Source of the DNA: Clostridiaceae bacterium
GTDB taxonomy: Bacteria; Bacillota; Clostridia; Peptostreptococcales; Tindalliaceae
Length of the DNA: 58,951 nt
NCBI GenBank assembly: GCA_024635995.1
Contig: JAGXHW010000034.1
Location: 1-58,951 of the forward strand
Direction of reading: 5' to 3'
A program made the translations under genes and the position numbers. Positions 26,229 to 35,138 of this stretch are shown piece by piece. The notes under the pieces are model-generated. The model ran no database searches. It was not told the DNA's origin and worked only from the letters and a program-made list of their open reading frames with translations. Within the stretch, counting starts at the first letter, position 1, and each line of letters starts with the position of its first letter.

Positions 26229-27470
26229 TTACTTCAGTGAGTGGACGAATAACCCGCTTCGTAGCTTAGGTTCAAACCAGGTGGATTTCGGTGGCATTAT
26301 TTTATCCTTGTCTGCTACCTGCAGCAAATCTTCAATGGTGGTGGCAAACATTGAAAAGGCCACTTTCATGTCTTTTTCAACCCGTTGTTCCAATTCGCCG
26401 ATGCCTCTTATTCCCCCAACAAAGTCAATGCGACTGTCAGTACGAGGGTCATTGATTCCTAAAATTGGTTGCAGCAGGTGAATTTGCAGAATGCTCACGT
26501 CCAGCTGAGAAATCACATCGTCTGGATCGTAGGTATGGGATTTAGCCGTTAATTTATACCATTGTCCCTCCAGGAACATGCCAAATTCGTGTTTTGATTC
26601 AGGTTGGTAAGCGGTGGTTACCGTTTCGTATTCAAAATTGGCTTCCACACGGGTTAAGAATTCTTCCGCTGACATGCCATTAAGATCCCTGACTACACGA
26701 TTGTATTCCATGATAAATAAATCTTCCTGTGGGAAAGTTACCGCCATCAGGTATTGGCTTGGGTCATCGGGATCCAGATCTCTTTCCTCTTCACGACGGC
26801 GAAGGCCTATTTTAGCGGAAGAAGCAGTACGGTGGTGTCCATCAGCGATGTAGAGGAATTCTATTTCATGGCGAAAAATTGACTGAATGTTATCAATGTT
26901 TTCTTCGTCGTTGACCGTCCATAGGGTATGACCAATGCCGTCTTCTGTTACAAAGTCATACACAGGGGTCTGTTCCCGTGCAATGATGTTTAACATACCT
27001 GTTAAATTATCATTGCTGCGGTGGGTCAAAAAGACTGGTTCAGTATGAGCATTACACACATCAAAATGTCGAATGCGGTCTTCTTCCTTTACCGGTCGGG
27101 TTAATTCATGCTTTTTGATGGTACCATTCATGTAGTCATCAATGGAGAAGGTGGCAACGATACCCAGTTGGCTGCGACCATCCATCACCTGACGGTAAAT
27201 GTAAAAAGAAGGGGTGTCATCCTGTATCAGAACTTTTTCTGACAGCATTTTTTCAAGGTTCTCAGCGGCTTTCTCATAGACAGCCTTATCATAGGAACCC
27301 ACATCCGGGCTTAAATCGATTTCGGAGCGGATCACATGCAAAAAGGAGTTGGGCTTATCCTTTGACATGCGAAGAGCTTCTGAGCGATTCATAACGTCAT
27401 AAGGTAAGCAGGATACTTCTCTGGCCACGGGAGCATCAGGTCGGATGGCTCTAAATGGTTTGATCAACAT
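26229..27470 (-). CDS. DUF1015 family protein in serine operon
   Basis: 413 residues, cytoplasmic. The hallmark IADGHHRTASSAK (about 214-226) and N-terminal FRAIRPDAPVAREVSCLPYD are those of DUF1015 proteins, a family that is often encoded next to serA in clostridia; the function is not established to my knowledge. The ATG directly follows the serA stop with no gap, and its ribosome site AGGAGG lies inside the end of serA, so translation is coupled. The position suggests a role in serine metabolism or its regulation. Terminator shared with metA. Confidence 0.82.
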   Translation of the reverse strand: MLIKPFRAIRPDAPVAREVSCLPYDVMNRSEALRMSKDKPNSFLHVIRSEIDLSPDVGSYDKAVYEKAAENLEKMLSEKVLIQDDTPSFYIYRQVMDGRSQLGIVATFSIDDYMNGTIKKHELTRPVKEEDRIRHFDVCNAHTEPVFLTHRSNDNLTGMLNIIAREQTPVYDFVTEDGIGHTLWTVNDEENIDNIQSIFRHEIEFLYIADGHHRTASSAKIGLRRREEERDLDPDDPSQYLMAVTFPQEDLFIMEYNRVVRDLNGMSAEEFLTRVEANFEYETVTTAYQPESKHEFGMFLEGQWYKLTAKSHTYDPDDVISQLDVSILQIHLLQPILGINDPRTDSRIDFVGGIRGIGELEQRVEKDMKVAFSMFATTIEDLLQVADKDKIMPPKSTWFEPKLRSGLFVHSLK

Positions 27471-28400
27471 TTAATATGATCCTCCTTTGCAAAACGCCTC
27501 GAAGATTTCAATCAATTCTCCACCAATTCGTTCCTGGGCTTCATTGGTCGATGCACCGATGTGTGGTGAAGAAGACACATTTTCGTGGCTCAACAGGTCT
27601 TTATTTGGTGTGGGTTCAGTTTCAAAAACGTCCAGCGCTGCACCGGCCACCTTGCCGCTGTTCAGTCCCTCTAACAGGGCGTCTTCATCAAGTGTACCGC
27701 CCCTTGCGCAATTAATCACATATACTCCGTCTTTCATCATGTCAAATTCCGATTTGCCCAGCACTGGTGGTTCGTCGGCAAACTTGGGAACATGCAGGCT
27801 GATGAAATCCGCTTTTTTCAACAGTGTTTCCTTGTCGACAAAGGTGTAGGTTGTAAAATCCTTGACTTCACCCATGATGTCGTTGTAAATGATTTTCATG
27901 CCAAGGGCTTGGGCTTTTTCAGCCAGGCTCCTGCCAATGCGGCCAATGCCGATGATTCCCAGGGTGCTGTCGGCAAGCTCCACACCCACATATTTTTTCT
28001 TGTTCCATTCGCCGTTGCGCATGGTAAAGTTTGATTTTTGCAGGTGACGCGCAAGGCTGAGCATATGCCCCAGCACCAATTCAGCAACAGCCTGGCTGCT
28101 GGAATTCGGGGTGTTACGCACTTCAACGCCAAATTCCTTGGCCGCTTCAAGGTCGATGTTGTCTAAACCAACGCCAGCACGCACAATCAGTTTTAATTTA
28201 CTCTCTTTGCCCATGGCTTCAAAGGTGGAACGCTTAACCTTTGTAGCAGAACGCACGATAAGTGCATCATATTCTTTAAGCTTATCAGGCAGTTCTTCCG
28301 GGCCGTAGGACGCTTCATCCACCTGGCATCCCATGGCTTCAATCGCTTCCACAGCAGTTTTTACAATATCATCTGACGCTAACACTTTTAATTTATCCAT
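27471..28400 (-). CDS. serA: D-3-phosphoglycerate dehydrogenase, short form
   Basis: 309-residue NAD-dependent 2-hydroxyacid dehydrogenase, first step of the phosphorylated serine pathway. The Rossmann motif is LGIIGIGRIGRSLAEKAQAL. The catalytic Arg is in INCARGGTLDE, the Glu in LDVFETEP and the His in SSPHIGAST. It lacks the C-terminal ACT regulatory domain, so feedback by serine through ACT is not expected. ATG 28400 follows TTGGAGG by 8 bases; the open frame begins 13 codons earlier. It is the middle gene of an operon with the class V aminotransferase (86 bases upstream) and the DUF1015 gene (no gap). Confidence 0.92.
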   Translation of the reverse strand: MDKLKVLASDDIVKTAVEAIEAMGCQVDEASYGPEELPDKLKEYDALIVRSATKVKRSTFEAMGKESKLKLIVRAGVGLDNIDLEAAKEFGVEVRNTPNSSSQAVAELVLGHMLSLARHLQKSNFTMRNGEWNKKKYVGVELADSTLGIIGIGRIGRSLAEKAQALGMKIIYNDIMGEVKDFTTYTFVDKETLLKKADFISLHVPKFADEPPVLGKSEFDMMKDGVYVINCARGGTLDEDALLEGLNSGKVAGAALDVFETEPTPNKDLLSHENVSSSPHIGASTNEAQERIGGELIEIFEAFCKGGSY

Positions 28401-28485
28401 CAAATCGCCTCCAAATTGTTTGTATGTGTAACTAAACATGAATAACTAAACCTGTATAACTAATCTGTATAACGTAAGTTTACAA

Positions 28486-29550
28486 CTAAATTAACGTATT
28501 GATCAACTCAAGCAATTCTTTGACTTCATTCACCTGGCGGTCGCCCATGTGTGCGATGCGGAATGTCTTTTCTTTCAGATCCCCATAACCATTGGAGATC
28601 ATGTACCCTTTTTCTCCCAGTTTTTTGTTTAAATCGCCCACGTTAATGCCACGGGTGTTTTTGATGGTGGTCAGGGTGTTGGAAGCAAATTCCCGGTCTG
28701 GAAATAAGGCAAACCTGTCTTCAGCCCAATCTCTGACAATCTCAGCCATTTCAAAGTGTCTTTCAAACCGGTTCTCAAGTCCTTCTGCAAAAATACGGTC
28801 CAACTGATAATCCAGAGCGTACATATGAGAAAGAGAAGGAGTGGAAGGGTATTGATGATCCTTTTTCTGAATGTACTTATACAAGGAAAGAAGGTCTAAA
28901 TAATACCCTCTGAACTCCACTTGTTTGGCAGCTTCAACAGCCTTTTCCGAGAAAGAGCAGATGGCCATACCCGGGGGCAATCCCAAGGCTTTTTGTGTTG
29001 ATGTGATACAAATATCCACACCCAGGTCATCCACATCAATTTTTGTGCCAGCCAGGGAACTGACAGTATCAAGGCAGAACACAATCTCAGGGTACTTTTT
29101 GATAACGTCAGAAATGGCTTTCACTGGGTTCATAACGCCTGTTGATGTCTCATTGTGGGTGATGGTTACCAAATCGTATTTTCCAGTGGAAAGAGCCTCC
29201 TCAACCATTTCAGGTGTGGTGGGCTGGCCCATTTCAGATTCAAACAAATCTGCAGGCACATTATTGCCTACGGCTAGTTCATGCCATCTTTTACCAAAGG
29301 AGCCCACAGAAAAAACAGCGGCTCTTTTTCGTGTGCAGGAACGGATGGCCCCTTCCATTAACCCGGTACCACTGGTGGTGGAGAGCATAATCTGGTTTTT
29401 CGTATACATAAGCTTCATCATTTTTTCAGAAATACTTTTTTGAAGAATGCTGGCGTCTTTGGTTCTGTGCCCAATCATCGGTGTCGCCATTTTTTCCAAT
29501 ACTTCTGGTAAAACATCAACCGGACCTGGAATAAAGAGTTTTTTGTGCAT
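28486..29550 (-). CDS. Class V aminotransferase, probable phosphoserine/serine-pyruvate aminotransferase
   Basis: 354-355 residues, PLP-dependent. FIPGPVDVLPEVLEKM and GHRTKDASI at the N-terminus and TSTQKALGLPPGMA (Lys of the Schiff base) are typical of the serine-pyruvate/alanine-glyoxylate group. In several anaerobes lacking classical SerC this enzyme transaminates 3-phosphohydroxypyruvate. Its position directly upstream of serA supports that role here, though alanine-glyoxylate transamination is an alternative. Two ATGs stand in tandem at 29553 and 29550; GGAGG gives better spacing for the second. A duplicated 11-mer lies upstream at 29609-29635, next to a TATAAT box. Confidence 0.9.
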   Translation of the reverse strand: MHKKLFIPGPVDVLPEVLEKMATPMIGHRTKDASILQKSISEKMMKLMYTKNQIMLSTTSGTGLMEGAIRSCTRKRAAVFSVGSFGKRWHELAVGNNVPADLFESEMGQPTTPEMVEEALSTGKYDLVTITHNETSTGVMNPVKAISDVIKKYPEIVFCLDTVSSLAGTKIDVDDLGVDICITSTQKALGLPPGMAICSFSEKAVEAAKQVEFRGYYLDLLSLYKYIQKKDHQYPSTPSLSHMYALDYQLDRIFAEGLENRFERHFEMAEIVRDWAEDRFALFPDREFASNTLTTIKNTRGINVGDLNKKLGEKGYMISNGYGDLKEKTFRIAHMGDRQVNEVKELLELINTLI

Positions 29551-29608
29551 CATAATCCTCCTTCAAATTTTTAGTTGATATTCATATTATACTCTAAATA
29601 GTTGGAAT

Positions 29609-29635
29609 TTTGCATTGTCGATAATTTGCATTGTC
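29609..29635. repeat. Direct repeat upstream of the serine operon
   Basis: TTTGCATTGTC occurs at 29609-29619 and 29625-29635, a 16-base period, upstream of the TATAAT (about 29586-29591, minus strand). Candidate regulator site. Confidence 0.5.
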
Positions 29636-29669
29636 ATAAAAGGTAATCATCAGATGAAACAGGCGTTGC

Positions 29670-30086
29670 TTATGATTCAACTTTTATTTCATACTCAATA
29701 AGCCCTGCCTTTTTTAACATGGCACTGACACCACAGTATTTTTCTTCAGATAGTTTTACAGCTTTTTCAAGCTTTTCCATGGGTAGATCCTGCCCCTTAA
29801 ATTTGTATGTTACATATATTTTATCATAGATTTTTGGATGATACTCCGTTTGATGAGCCGATACAGAAATACTGAAACCTTCCACATCAACACGCATTTT
29901 ATTGAGAATGGATACAACATCAATGCCGGTGCATCCTGCCAAGCTGGCCAATAAAAGTGGTTTAGGGGTGGGACCCCTGTTTTCGCCTCCCAGTTCCGGG
30001 CTGCCGTCCAGGGTTATGTGATGACCATTAATGTCCACGTCAAAAGCCATCTTATCCACCCAGGTGCATTCTATTTTTGGTTCCAC
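29670..30086 (-). CDS. OsmC/Ohr family protein
   Basis: 138 residues, OsmC-like fold. These proteins reduce organic hydroperoxides with a Cys pair. Here the candidates are the Cys in LAGCTGIDVVS and the one in EEKYCGVSAML, spaced as in the family. It is cytoplasmic, single-domain and of normal length. Three possible starts cluster together: GTG 30095, ATG 30092 and GTG 30086. AAGGAG lies only 2 bases from the ATG but 8 from GTG 30086, so I chose the latter. It appears monocistronic, divergent from the LacI-controlled sugar operon. Confidence 0.87.
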   Translation of the reverse strand: MEPKIECTWVDKMAFDVDINGHHITLDGSPELGGENRGPTPKPLLLASLAGCTGIDVVSILNKMRVDVEGFSISVSAHQTEYHPKIYDKIYVTYKFKGQDLPMEKLEKAVKLSEEKYCGVSAMLKKAGLIEYEIKVES

Positions 30087-30304
30087 ATGCATCACTCCTT
30101 CAGATTTTGATTGTACTGGGGGCTATCCATAGATTAGATCGTATTAATTCATTATACCTCATCTCAGTATTGAAAAACAAAATACCACTAGATTCATAGA
30201 AAGAAATCCACCTATTCATACATTGATCAATCTAAACGTAAATACTGGAATATAACACATAATTGAAAGAATTGAAAAAATTGAATAAATTTCCCCAAAA
30301 AAAA

Positions 30305-30333
30305 TTGACAACAGGAAACCGATTTCCTATAAT
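30305..30333 (+). promoter_or_regulatory. Promoter of the sugar operon
   Basis: TTGACA (30305-30310), exactly 17 bases, TATAAT (30328-30333): a consensus SigA promoter. The spacer is filled by operator 1. Confidence 0.9.
30313..30328. promoter_or_regulatory. LacI-type operator 1
   Basis: AGGAAACCGATTTCCT is a 16-bp palindrome with central CG, typical of LacI-family sites. It lies between the -35 and -10 boxes, so binding would block RNA polymerase. Confidence 0.8.
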
Positions 30334-30339
30334 AAAAGT

Positions 30340-30355
30340 AGGAAAGCGGTTTCCT
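30340..30355. promoter_or_regulatory. LacI-type operator 2
   Basis: AGGAAAGCGGTTTCCT, same arms as operator 1, centred 27 bp downstream of it and starting at the expected transcription start. Repression of the regulator gene and the whole operon by its own product is likely. Confidence 0.8.
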
Positions 30356-30393
30356 GGACTGGGTTCCTAATAAAGTTAAAGGAATGGGACCAA

Positions 30394-31413
30394 ATGAAAA
30401 TAACCATTAACGAAGTTGCGAAGTTGGCAGGAGTATCCAAGGCAACTGTTTCCCGTGTCATGAATAATTCTAAACCAGTTAATCCAGAAAAATATGAACG
30501 GGTTTTACGTGCCATAGAAGAACTTGAATTCAAACCTAATCCTGTCGCTCAGGGATTAGTACACAAAAGAACAGGCCTCATTGGTGTGGTGATCCCTGAT
30601 ATTACCAATCCATTTTTTGCCGAGTTGGTAAAAGGTATTGAGGAAGTGGTACGGGAGAAAAACTATAATATGATTTTATGCAACACAACACATAATGGGA
30701 ATAAAGAACTTGATTATCTGAACATGTTAAAGGAAAAGTACGTGGATGGTGTTATTTTTATGACAGCAAAAGTGTCACATGAGCATAAGGAATTTTTCAG
30801 AAAAAGCAAGTTACCGGTGACGTTCATTAACCGCAAATATGAAGACATTAATGTTGCCAGTTTAGACATCGATAATTATCAAGCCGCTTATGATATGACG
30901 ACTTTTTTTCTAAAAAGAGGTCATCGACGTGTGGCCATTATAAGGGCACCTTTAACCGATAAAACCTCTGGTTATGAGCGCTACCGGGGTTATCAGGATG
31001 CCATGGAATTTTATGACATCAAACCGGATGATGCATTGGTGATGCGCAGTAACTTTAAAATCGAGAGTGCGTATAATGCTGTAAAAAAATTTCTGAAGGA
31101 GCAAAAACCGGTAACGGTTATCTTTGCCACCAGTGACCTTATGGCTATAGGCGCCATCAGGTGCCTGCGTGATCACAACATTCATGTGCCAAACCAAGTG
31201 GAAGTGGCAGGGTTTGATGACATCCCCATGGCTTCCTATTACAGTCCTTCCATCACGACAGTAAGACAACCCATTTTTGAAATGGGCAAGAAAGCCACGC
31301 GCCTGTTAATAAAAGAAATAAAAGGCGAGCCAATCAATAGCAGGAACATCATATTTCCCTACCAGATTATCCTTCGGGAGAGTACGTTAAAGACGCCTGT
31401 GACAGGAGAATAG
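30394..31413 (+). CDS. LacI-family transcriptional repressor
   Basis: 339 residues. The N-terminal helix-turn-helix (about 5-24, NEVAKLAGVSKATVSRVMNN) and hinge are followed by a periplasmic-binding-protein-like sensor domain (60-335) starting TGLIGVVIPDITNPFF. It is the first gene of the sugar operon; two near-identical palindromes at the promoter are its likely operators. The ligand is probably a sugar or sugar phosphate of the pathway; identity unknown. It is followed by the kinase gene after 2 bases. Full length, no anomalies. Confidence 0.93.
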   Translation: MKITINEVAKLAGVSKATVSRVMNNSKPVNPEKYERVLRAIEELEFKPNPVAQGLVHKRTGLIGVVIPDITNPFFAELVKGIEEVVREKNYNMILCNTTHNGNKELDYLNMLKEKYVDGVIFMTAKVSHEHKEFFRKSKLPVTFINRKYEDINVASLDIDNYQAAYDMTTFFLKRGHRRVAIIRAPLTDKTSGYERYRGYQDAMEFYDIKPDDALVMRSNFKIESAYNAVKKFLKEQKPVTVIFATSDLMAIGAIRCLRDHNIHVPNQVEVAGFDDIPMASYYSPSITTVRQPIFEMGKKATRLLIKEIKGEPINSRNIIFPYQIILRESTLKTPVTGE

Positions 31414-31415
31414 CC

Positions 31416-32378
31416 ATGCGATTGGATGATAAAATTAATTTTGAGGCAAGTCTATACGATGTGGTCACCATGGGTGAACTGCTCATCGACATGATCTCCA
31501 TCGATTATGTGCCCACACTAAAAGAGGCGATTAATTTCCAGAAGACCTTTGGTGGTTCACCAGGGAATATTGCCGTGAATTTGGCCAAAATGAACTATAA
31601 GACAGCCTTGATCAGTAGCATTGGAGCGGATGATTTTGGAAGATTTTTAATGGGATTTTTACAGGAACAATCGGTTGACACGAAAGGCATTCAAATTTCT
31701 GACACAAACACATCCGTGGTTTTTGTCACAAAAAGCAAAGAAAACCCACTATTTCTGCCAGTGAGGTTCGCAGACCTGGCGCTTTCGTTGAAAAAAGAAC
31801 AATTATTTCTCATTGATAATACAAAAATATTTCATTTTACTGCCTGGGCTCTCTCCCACGAACCAATTCGAAAGGTGACCATGGCATTGCTGGAATACGC
31901 CAGAAGCAAAAAGAAATTGATAACTTTTGATCCAAACTACAGAAATGTGTTATGGGAAAAAGGACATGATGGCCCGGATTTCATTCGCAGCAAAGTATTA
32001 CCACTGGTGGACATCATCAAACCTTCTGAAAGTGATGCGGAACATTTACTGGGAAAAGGATCCCTTGATGACTATGCCATGAAGTTTAAAGACACCGGGA
32101 ACCTGCTGGTTATGATGACCTTGGGAGCGGAAGGGCTCATGGCCATGGATGATGAAGAAATCATTTATATACCCAGTCATGCAAAAGAAGTGGTTGACAC
32201 AACCGGAGCGGGTGATGCATTCTGGTCAGGTTTTATGGCAGGGATTTTAAATGGAAAAACAATCCGTGAAGCCCTGCTGCAGGGAAGTTATAGTGCTGCT
32301 TACAAACTGGAAACAATGGGAGCTGTGTGTGAACTGCCGGACGCGTTAACCCTTGAGTTATGGGCTCGCCAAAGTTGA
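31416..32378 (+). CDS. PfkB-family carbohydrate kinase, probable fructokinase
   Basis: 320 residues. The ribokinase-family signatures are FGGSPGNIAVNLAKM (about 46-60) for sugar binding and DTTGAGDAFWSGF (about 262-274) with the catalytic Asp and anion hole. It phosphorylates a hexose using ATP. Because the next gene is a sucrose-phosphate synthase, which uses fructose 6-phosphate, fructokinase is the best guess; 2-keto-3-deoxygluconate or tagatose kinase are alternatives. ATG 31416 comes 2 bases after the repressor stop with AGGAG inside the repressor's end, so the genes are coupled. Confidence 0.88.
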   Translation: MRLDDKINFEASLYDVVTMGELLIDMISIDYVPTLKEAINFQKTFGGSPGNIAVNLAKMNYKTALISSIGADDFGRFLMGFLQEQSVDTKGIQISDTNTSVVFVTKSKENPLFLPVRFADLALSLKKEQLFLIDNTKIFHFTAWALSHEPIRKVTMALLEYARSKKKLITFDPNYRNVLWEKGHDGPDFIRSKVLPLVDIIKPSESDAEHLLGKGSLDDYAMKFKDTGNLLVMMTLGAEGLMAMDDEEIIYIPSHAKEVVDTTGAGDAFWSGFMAGILNGKTIREALLQGSYSAAYKLETMGAVCELPDALTLELWARQS

Positions 32379-32414
32379 AACGTTGCAGTGAGACCGCTGA
32401 AAGGAGTATAAAAG

Positions 32415-33965
32415 ATGCACATTGCCTTTTTCAACCCTCAGGGCAATTTTGATAATAATGACAGTTACTGGACGGAGCACCCTGACTTTGGTGGCCAGTT
32501 GGTTTACGTCAAAGAACTTGCTTTGGCATTAGATCGCCAAGGACATGAAGTGGTGATTTTTACACGGCGCATCGATGACCCCCAATGGCCAGAATTTAGG
32601 GAACCAGAGGAAACGTACCAAGGCTCAGGGGTGAAAATTGTCCGCTTACCTTTTGGGGGAAACACCTTTTTACGTAAGGAAGAGCTGTGGCCGTACCTTC
32701 ATTCGTATGTAAAGGAAGTAAAAGAATGGTACCACCAGTGGGGCAGATTGCCTGATGTCGTCACAACCCATTACGGAGACGGTGGTGTAACAGGCGCCAT
32801 GTTTCAGGAAATGACAGGCATCCCCTATACCTTTACCGCCCATTCGCTGGGGGCTCAAAAACTGGATAAGCTACTCACCCATGAAGACAATTTTTCTGCG
32901 TTGGATAAACAGTATCAATTTATTATTCGGCTTGCCGCAGAAAGAATCGCCATAGATCTGGCAATCGTGCGCATTGTCAGCACGGAACAGGAGAAAAATC
33001 AGCAGTATCAACACTCATTGTATAAAGATCTGTTTGAATCGGATACAGACAAACTATTTGCAGTGGTCCCTCCAGGCGTGAACCGCTACATTTTTTCCGA
33101 ACAAAAAGCAGCTATCGATGTCATGGTGGAACAGGAATTTACCAGGGTGAGCAACAGGGATATTGACCATAAACGGCAAACACTACCCATTTCCATTGCC
33201 TCCAGCCGACTTGACCCGAAAAAGAACGTAACAGGACTGGTGGAAGCCTATGGTGAAAACAAAGAATGGCAGCATAAAAGTAACTTGATGCTTGCCGTCC
33301 GTGGTTTGGATGAACCAGGGAAAGACATCCATCAACTTAAACCGGAAGAGCGGGTGCAGATGGAGATTATTTTACGTATAATGGCGAAACATGAGCTGGC
33401 TGGTAAGGTGACCTTCATCAATTTGGGAAGTCAACAGGCCTTGGCTGCAGCTTATCGGATCGTCGCCAAAAACAAGGGGGTCTTCTGTTTAACCTCCCTT
33501 TATGAACCTTTTGGTTTGGCAACCATTGAAGCCATGTCTTGTGGCGTACCTGTGGTTGTGACAGAAAACGGCGGGGGATCTGAAATCCTGAAAGATCATA
33601 AAGAAACCTTTGGCATATTGATTAACCCTGAGGATAATTCATCCATATCCGAAGGCGCTTTGCGGTTACTTTCTAAGGAAGAAAATTGGACACATTATCG
33701 CAACCAGGGACTTTTTCGAGTAAAAACAACCTATACCTGGGAAGCAGCGGCAAAAGGATATATAACATCAATATCAAATGTTAAGAAAATAAACAATTTC
33801 AATGATTATGAGGAATTAATGGGTATGAATACGGGTATAAATACAAAAGAATTGACATATTTCAAGCACCCAAGCGTTAAAAACAGGCATCAGCTTTATT
33901 ATTTAGAGGAAAAAATCAATACATATATACGTCAGATATCCAGCAAATTACGGCAGAATGATTAA
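32415..33965 (+). CDS. Sucrose-phosphate synthase-like glycosyltransferase (GT4)
   Basis: 516 residues. The N-terminus (FNPQGNFDNNDSYWTEHPDF, then GGQLVYVKELALALD) and TTHYGDGG, FTAHSLGAQK and VPPGVNRYIF are close, as I remember it, to the Halothermothrix orenii sucrose-phosphate synthase. The C-terminal Rossmann half carries the GT4 motif SLYEPFGLATIEAMSCG, with the EX7E Glu pair. The predicted reaction is UDP-glucose plus fructose 6-phosphate to sucrose 6-phosphate. It has a C-terminal extension of about 60 residues beyond the catalytic domain. No sucrose-phosphate phosphatase domain or gene is adjacent. A biosynthetic enzyme inside an uptake operon is unusual; see findings. AAAGGAG precedes the ATG. 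Confidence 0.88.
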   Translation: MHIAFFNPQGNFDNNDSYWTEHPDFGGQLVYVKELALALDRQGHEVVIFTRRIDDPQWPEFREPEETYQGSGVKIVRLPFGGNTFLRKEELWPYLHSYVKEVKEWYHQWGRLPDVVTTHYGDGGVTGAMFQEMTGIPYTFTAHSLGAQKLDKLLTHEDNFSALDKQYQFIIRLAAERIAIDLAIVRIVSTEQEKNQQYQHSLYKDLFESDTDKLFAVVPPGVNRYIFSEQKAAIDVMVEQEFTRVSNRDIDHKRQTLPISIASSRLDPKKNVTGLVEAYGENKEWQHKSNLMLAVRGLDEPGKDIHQLKPEERVQMEIILRIMAKHELAGKVTFINLGSQQALAAAYRIVAKNKGVFCLTSLYEPFGLATIEAMSCGVPVVVTENGGGSEILKDHKETFGILINPEDNSSISEGALRLLSKEENWTHYRNQGLFRVKTTYTWEAAAKGYITSISNVKKINNFNDYEELMGMNTGINTKELTYFKHPSVKNRHQLYYLEEKINTYIRQISSKLRQND

Positions 33966-34058
33966 TAAATAGTACTGAATCGAAAGTAAAAGGTTGATTA
34001 AACGTTGGCTAAGCGGTTAGCAAATCACTAAAGGATGGTGAGTGAAAGGGGGGTCTCC

Positions 34059-35138
34059 ATGGGAAGTCGTAAGAAACGTTCTGAACTGGCCAAACGGGAA
34101 GAAAGAACAGCGTATAAACTCTTGTTGCCTGCATTGATTATTTTATTGGTCATTGCCATTTATCCCTTAGGCCAAGTGTTTTACACAAGCTTCACAAATC
34201 GTCAGTTTGCCAGCAGCCAGGAAACGGATTTTGTGGGTATTGATAACTACAGAAGTTTACTAAGTGTAACAGTGCAAAAGCTGGATCAGGAATTGGATCC
34301 CGACACAAATCAACTGATGTTTGATGATGAGGGGAATCCTGTTTATGAAAGACCCATCGCTGTGTTACCAAGGGAACCAATTCGTTATCGTGAGTATAAG
34401 CAATTCTCTCTCTTTGGAAACAGGTACGTGCTGGGAGCCACAGATGTTGATTTTATCGATGCAGTCTTCAATACCATCCTCTTCACACTTAGTTCGGTAA
34501 TCTTGGAAGTTGTGCTGGGACTTGGGATTGCCCTTGTTGTTCACAGTAATTTTAGGGGAAGGGGCGCCACCCGTACGGCAATGCTGATTCCCTGGGCAGT
34601 CATCACAGTAGTGTCCGCCAGAATGTGGGAATGGATGCTGGCCCCTAACCGTACAGGCTTTTTTAACACACTCTTAGATTATGTTGGTGCTGGAAATGGA
34701 AGAATCGCCTTCTTAGCCAACAGTGATCTGCAACTTTGGGCAATGGTGGCCGTAGATGTATGGAAGACAACACCCTTCATGGCGTTACTGTTACTGGCAG
34801 GTTTACAGACCATACCCAATGAACTATATGAGGCTGCAGCCATCGATGGCGCCAGCCCAGTGAAACAGTTTTTTAACATCACTTTTCCACTGCTGAAACC
34901 AGCCCTTGCTGTCGCTTTGATTTTTAGAACATTGGATGCTTTGAGGGTGTTTGATGTGTTCCAGGTACTGTTAGGTCAAAGCCAGTATTCCATGGCGACC
35001 TACAACTATTTTCAACTGATTGGCAACCGAAACATGGGCCTTGCTTCCGCCATTGGTGTGGTGATCTTTATCATCATCTTTGGGTTTGCCATCGGTTACA
35101 TTAAAATGTTAGGAGTTGATATGGATGAAACAGGCTAA
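34059..35138 (+). CDS. Sugar ABC transporter permease (MalF/UgpA type)
   Basis: 359-residue inner-membrane permease with about six to seven helices. The EAA loop EAAAIDGASPVKQFFNITFP near residue 265 docks the ATPase. A roughly 80-residue hydrophilic insertion (about residues 55-130, with acidic and Pro-rich segments) sits between TM1 and TM2, as in MalF-like permeases. The frame opens at 34035, but ATG 34059 has AAAGGGGGG 6 bases upstream. It overlaps the next permease by 14 bases, and the pair form a heterodimeric channel with the MsmK-type ATPase at 39941. Confidence 0.92.
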   Translation: MGSRKKRSELAKREERTAYKLLLPALIILLVIAIYPLGQVFYTSFTNRQFASSQETDFVGIDNYRSLLSVTVQKLDQELDPDTNQLMFDDEGNPVYERPIAVLPREPIRYREYKQFSLFGNRYVLGATDVDFIDAVFNTILFTLSSVILEVVLGLGIALVVHSNFRGRGATRTAMLIPWAVITVVSARMWEWMLAPNRTGFFNTLLDYVGAGNGRIAFLANSDLQLWAMVAVDVWKTTPFMALLLLAGLQTIPNELYEAAAIDGASPVKQFFNITFPLLKPALAVALIFRTLDALRVFDVFQVLLGQSQYSMATYNYFQLIGNRNMGLASAIGVVIFIIIFGFAIGYIKMLGVDMDETG

